DNA from: an uncultured Oscillospiraceae bacterium
Lineage (GTDB): Bacteria; Bacillota; Clostridia; Oscillospirales; Ruminococcaceae
NCBI GenBank assembly: GCA_949298535.1
Contig: CASFXA010000094.1
Location: 1-54,943 of the forward strand
Direction: 5' to 3'
DNA length: 54,943 bases
Made by a program: the position numbers and the translations under genes. The notes beneath the pieces are model-generated. The model made no database searches, was not told the origin of the DNA, and saw only the letters and a list, made by a program, of their open reading frames with translations. How positions within the stretch are numbered: position 1 is the stretch's first letter; every line of letters starts with the position of its first letter. Below are positions 51,991 through 54,943 of this stretch, piece after piece.

Positions 51991-52790
51991 AAGGTCACCC
52001 CGAAGAGACGCTGGAAGTTGTCCCCGAAAATCTTTTTCCTCTGGGCTTCGGTGAGAGGCAGACGGAGGAACCGCTCCAGCTCCTCCTCATGGTCCCACAT
52101 GGGAAAATCGGTGCCGAACAGGAAGCGATCCTCCCCCAGCTCTTCGATCAGCTCCATGGCCCGCTCCACCGGCAGGGTGAAGAGGCTGCTGCTGGTGTCA
52201 AACCAGACGTTGGGGCAGTCCTTGTACAGGTCGCAGTCCTGCCAGCGGCTGTAGCCGCCGAAATGGGCGGCGATGCAGACCAGCTCCGGGATCTCCTTCG
52301 CTACCCGTACCAAACGGGTGGGAGCGGAGTAATCGTACCGGTTGTCCCCGGTATGGAACAGCACCGGCAAACCTGCCCGGGCCAGCAGACGATACATATG
52401 GATGGCGGCAGGATCGTCGATATTGAACTGCTGAAAATCCGGATGGAGCTTGATGCCATGGAGGCCCATTTCTTTTACCCGCTGGATTTCCCCTTCCAGG
52501 TCCTCAAAATCAGGATGGAGAGTAGCCAGCCCCACAAATTCCGGATGAGCGAGACAGGCTTCCCGGATAAAATCGTTGATGGAAGTGACCTGACCAGGGC
52601 GGGTAGCAGTGCTGCACACCAGATATTTCCGCACCCCGATCCGGCTTCCGGAGGCCAGCAGCGCCTCGGGAGAACCCCGGTGGCACATGGGAATATGGTA
52701 AAAGCTGCCGATGGAGGCCACGGCCTTGTCGGCGATTTTGGACGGGAAAATGTGGGTATGGGCGTCGGCGATGAGATAAGGTACAGTCAA
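51987..52790 (-). CDS. Amidohydrolase-family metal-dependent hydrolase
   Basis: A 267-residue TIM-barrel hydrolase of the amidohydrolase-2 type (TatD-like in outline). The metal ligands appear as ADAHTHIFP, KLHPDFQQF, AAHFGGYS and GTDFPMWDH. The TTG at 52790 is the likely start: AAGGAGG lies 11 bases upstream and the HxH motif comes at the expected distance; an earlier start at 52922 adds a stretch without homology. It heads the four-gene overlapping unit. Substrate unknown. Confidence 0.85.
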   Translation of the reverse strand: MTVPYLIADAHTHIFPSKIADKAVASIGSFYHIPMCHRGSPEALLASGSRIGVRKYLVCSTATRPGQVTSINDFIREACLAHPEFVGLATLHPDFEDLEGEIQRVKEMGLHGIKLHPDFQQFNIDDPAAIHMYRLLARAGLPVLFHTGDNRYDYSAPTRLVRVAKEIPELVCIAAHFGGYSRWQDCDLYKDCPNVWFDTSSSLFTLPVERAMELIEELGEDRFLFGTDFPMWDHEEELERFLRLPLTEAQRKKIFGDNFQRLFGVTL

Positions 52791-52910
52791 CAGAGATTCC
52801 TCCTTGCACAAGGGACAGGGCCCGGGAAAATAGAAGGGGACAGGCAGGCGCTCATCACAGCTCCGCCACCTGGGCGAAAGGGGCGGTCCCCGCCTGATCC
52901 AATACGCTTT

Positions 52911-53071
52911 ATTGTAGCACAAATCCAGGCAGGGGAAAAGGGAGAAGAAAATTTTGAACCGTAAAATTCCTGTCTCTTTGGGAAAGAATCCCTTCTTTTT
53001 TCATGGAGAAAGGAACGGAAGCAGTTTGATGGCAGAAACCGCTTTGTATTTCAGACGGATTGTGCTACAAT
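52911..53071. promoter_or_regulatory. Divergent promoters of the amidohydrolase unit and the aminotransferase
   Basis: Minus strand: TTTTCC (52939-52934), 17-bp spacer, TACAAT (52916-52911) preceded by TGTGC. Plus strand: TTTGTA (53043-53048), 17-bp spacer, TACAAT (53066-53071) preceded by TTGTGC. The two -10 regions are nearly identical (GGATTTGTGC and GGATTGTGC before TACAAT), so the same activator or repressor could act on both. Confidence 0.6.
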
Positions 53072-53172
53072 ATCCCAGTAAAGGGGAAGGAAAAGACCGA
53101 CGTTTTTTCTCCGGCTTTGTGACAGGGAGAAAAGAGCGCGCGTCCCCGATTTTTCCGCAAAGGGTGAAGAAG

Positions 53173-54294
53173 ATGAAGATTAAAGATTTTGGCGTTGAGA
53201 TGTGGATGAACCAATATGAAACCAGCTGCCGCTACAACCTGGCGGAGACCTGTGTGGCCTCCCTGACGGTGGAAGAATTGCTGGAGATGACCGGCGATCC
53301 CCAGGGGATTTGGGAGCAGATCCGGAAGATGCAGCTGACCTATGGGGACATTGAGGGAAGCGACCGGCTGCGCAACGCCATCGCCAGCCTCTACCGCACC
53401 GCCAAAAAGGAGAATATCGCCATTACCCATGGGGCCATCGGCGCAAACGCCATTCTGATGCTTACCCTGGTGGAGCCGGGGGATCATGTGATCTCGGTGC
53501 TGCCCACCTATCAGCAGCTTTATTCCATCCCCGAGTCCATCGGCGCGAAGGTGGATATTCTGCGTCTGCGCCCGGAAAACGGCTACCTGCCGGACCTCCA
53601 GGAGCTGCGTAAGCTGGCGGAAGGCGGCGTGAAGCTGATCTGCATCAATAACCCCAACAATCCCACCGGCGCTGTGATGGATGAGGCTTATCTCCGTCAG
53701 ATCGTGGACATCGCCCGGGAGCATGACGCCTGGCTGCTGTGCGACGAGGTGTACCGGGGGCTGGTCCATGAGGGAGAGCCCTTCACCGCTTCCGTGTTTG
53801 ATCTGTATCCCAAAGCGGTATCCACCGGCAGCTTGTCCAAGACCTATTCCCTGGCGGGGTTGCGGATGGGCTGGGTGGCGGCTCCGGTGGAGCTGGTGGA
53901 ACAGATCGCCCACCAGCGGGATTACCATATCATCAGCTGCGGCATGATTAACGACCTGCTGGCAGCCCTGGCCCTGGAGAACCGGGACAAGATCGTGGAG
54001 CGGAACCTGGGCATCCTGCGGCACAACAAGGAATTTCTCACCAAGTGGGTGGAGAATGAGCCTCACATCACCTGGATGATTCCCCAGGGAGGCACCACCG
54101 CTTTGCTGCGTTATGACATGGATCTGCCCTCAGAGGAATTTTGCCGCCGCCTCCAGGAGGATACCGGCGTGATGCTGCTGCCGGGAGCGGTGATGGAGAT
54201 GGAGCACACCCTCCGTATCGGTTATGGCAACACCCCGGAGATCATTGAGGCGGGCTTGGTGGAGATGGGCAAGTGGCTGCGTCAGTTCGACTGA
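53173..54294 (+). CDS. PLP-dependent aminotransferase, class I/II
   Basis: A 373-residue fold-type I aminotransferase. The cofactor lysine is K223 (STGSLSKTYSLAGLRMGW), with D191 and Y194 (CDEVYRGLVHEG) and the NNPNNPTGAV motif at 159-168. The N-terminus, KIKDFGVEMWMNQYETSC followed by YNLAETC, defines a subgroup I recall from Clostridia and from capreomycidine-synthase relatives; the amino donor is not known. Start ATG 53173 is preferred over an in-frame start at 52954, which has no homologous extension. Confidence 0.9.
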   Translation: MKIKDFGVEMWMNQYETSCRYNLAETCVASLTVEELLEMTGDPQGIWEQIRKMQLTYGDIEGSDRLRNAIASLYRTAKKENIAITHGAIGANAILMLTLVEPGDHVISVLPTYQQLYSIPESIGAKVDILRLRPENGYLPDLQELRKLAEGGVKLICINNPNNPTGAVMDEAYLRQIVDIAREHDAWLLCDEVYRGLVHEGEPFTASVFDLYPKAVSTGSLSKTYSLAGLRMGWVAAPVELVEQIAHQRDYHIISCGMINDLLAALALENRDKIVERNLGILRHNKEFLTKWVENEPHITWMIPQGGTTALLRYDMDLPSEEFCRRLQEDTGVMLLPGAVMEMEHTLRIGYGNTPEIIEAGLVEMGKWLRQFD

Positions 54295-54373
54295 ACCGCA
54301 CCGGAAACCCCATTGTTTGAAATAATTCGACAAAATATTACTGAATGTATATTTCAGAGGGAGGGGAGCTTCT

Positions 54374-54937
54374 TTGAACGATTTGGATGTGATGAAGCGG
54401 GCTAAAATGTACCTGGATCAGCTTTCCCAGGGGATAGACCCCATCACCGGTAGTTCCCTGTCCCGGGAGGACCCTTTGGGTGGGGAACGGCTGAAGAAAT
54501 GCTTTGCCTACACTGCCGGAGTGCTGGAACGGGTCATCCGCAACGGCGGCGTGGTGAGCGGCGGTCACAGCGGTCCCGCGCTCTTCGCCCTCACCCCGGA
54601 AGAAAAAACGGCGGTGGTCCTCTTTCCTGATCCGGTGAATATTTCCACTTTGGTCAGAAGCATCAATGAGGCTTCGGCGGCGGTGACGGAAGGCCGGATG
54701 AAAAAGCTCTCCTATCAGCCCCTGCTCCGGTGGCTGCTGACCCAGGGATACTTAAAGGATCAGGAAGGAGCAGCTGGGAAGAAAAACCGCCTGATTACCG
54801 CCCTGGGGGCCCAGCTGGGCCTGCGGCGGGAGGAGCGGATCAACCAGCAGGGGATCGCCTATTCCATCATTCTCTACAGCCATGCCGCTCAGCAGCTGCT
54901 GCTGGACCGGCTGGAAGAAATACTGGCGGAGGATTAA
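54374..54937 (+). CDS. Unknown soluble protein
   Basis: A 187-residue predicted cytoplasmic protein with no family I recognise. It has a mostly helical look: KRAKMYLDQLSQGIDPITGS at the start and LYSHAAQQLLLDRLEEI at the end. The repeated charged pattern suggests a coiled or helical bundle. The first stretch resembles other small proteins of the same lineage, which I cannot name. Start TTG 54374 with GGAGGGGAGC upstream. It follows the aminotransferase by 79 bp, with the next gene outside the window. Confidence 0.6.
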   Translation: MNDLDVMKRAKMYLDQLSQGIDPITGSSLSREDPLGGERLKKCFAYTAGVLERVIRNGGVVSGGHSGPALFALTPEEKTAVVLFPDPVNISTLVRSINEASAAVTEGRMKKLSYQPLLRWLLTQGYLKDQEGAAGKKNRLITALGAQLGLRREERINQQGIAYSIILYSHAAQQLLLDRLEEILAED

Positions 54938-54943
54938 AAGGGA

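Noticed and set aside
1-54943. CRISPR array, prophage, insertion sequence or plasmid genes
   Set aside because: No spaced direct repeats, transposase, integrase or phage genes recognised; the gene content looks like core chromosome.

Overview
The window looks like a chromosomal segment of a high-GC (roughly 58-60% by eye) low-G+C-lineage Gram-positive, most likely a gut Clostridia of the Oscillospiraceae type (Flavonifractor / Pseudoflavonifractor / Intestinimonas-like). Support: AGGAGG-type ribosome binding sites, sigma-A promoters with frequent extended -10 boxes, a two-subunit iron-sulfur L-serine dehydratase, a Fem-type peptidoglycan peptidyltransferase, the Firmicutes yaaO-darA-holB-ricT cluster, and ftsEX followed by a murein hydrolase and a CtpB-type protein. 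The taxon is inference. I see no rRNA, tRNA, CRISPR, phage or insertion-sequence genes.

Layout. 1-7.2 kb: a DUF4830-like protein, an RsuA-type pseudouridine synthase, a CdaR/PucR-type regulator, then ftsE-ftsX, an M23 murein hydrolase and an S41/PDZ protein that appears catalytically dead. 7.2-9.9 kb: greA (with a 250-nt leader behind a consensus promoter) and lysS. 10-14.2 kb: murA, a WalJ-type metallo-hydrolase, an esterase and rlmH. 14.3-22.5 kb: a DUF4358-like protein on the minus strand, then a long plus-strand run: a NERD-like membrane protein behind a strongly structured leader, queG, femX-like, a PH-like membrane protein, a YaaO-type decarboxylase, darA, holB, ricT and a small 2[4Fe-4S] ferredoxin. 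22.9-25.4 kb: D-lyxose isomerase (minus) and a PadR/HAAS/secreted-protein cassette. 25.7-30.8 kb, minus strand: tex, a MATE exporter and a CPA-type antiporter. 31-33.6 kb: tandem paralogous four-helix membrane proteins, a hairpin-rich noncoding block, and gpsA. 33.9-38.3 kb: an HtrA protease, then sdaAA, sdaAB and a Nudix-AlbA_2 fusion protein on the minus strand. 38.9-46.1 kb: a dipeptide epimerase and a complete Opp/Dpp importer. 46.3-48.3 kb: a lipoprotein and a YitT-family protein. 48.4-52.8 kb, minus strand: a DUF362 ferredoxin protein, then a four-gene overlapping unit (amidohydrolase, metallophosphoesterase, fetA, fetB). 53.2-54.9 kb: a PLP aminotransferase and an unknown protein.

How the genes fit together. 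Several blocks serve the cell wall: FtsEX plus the M23 hydrolase (septal or elongation hydrolysis), MurA, the Fem transferase, and the epimerase-Opp block, which fits uptake and use of murein-derived peptides. Another block handles translation and replication housekeeping (LysS, GreA, RlmH, RsuA, QueG, HolB). Most of the content is core genome. The best candidates for something new are the S41 pseudoprotease in the ftsEX operon, the Nudix-AlbA_2 fusion coupled to serine dehydratase, two structured noncoding elements (about 15.09-15.22 kb and 32.32-32.52 kb), the PadR cassette, and the amidohydrolase-phosphoesterase-FetAB unit.
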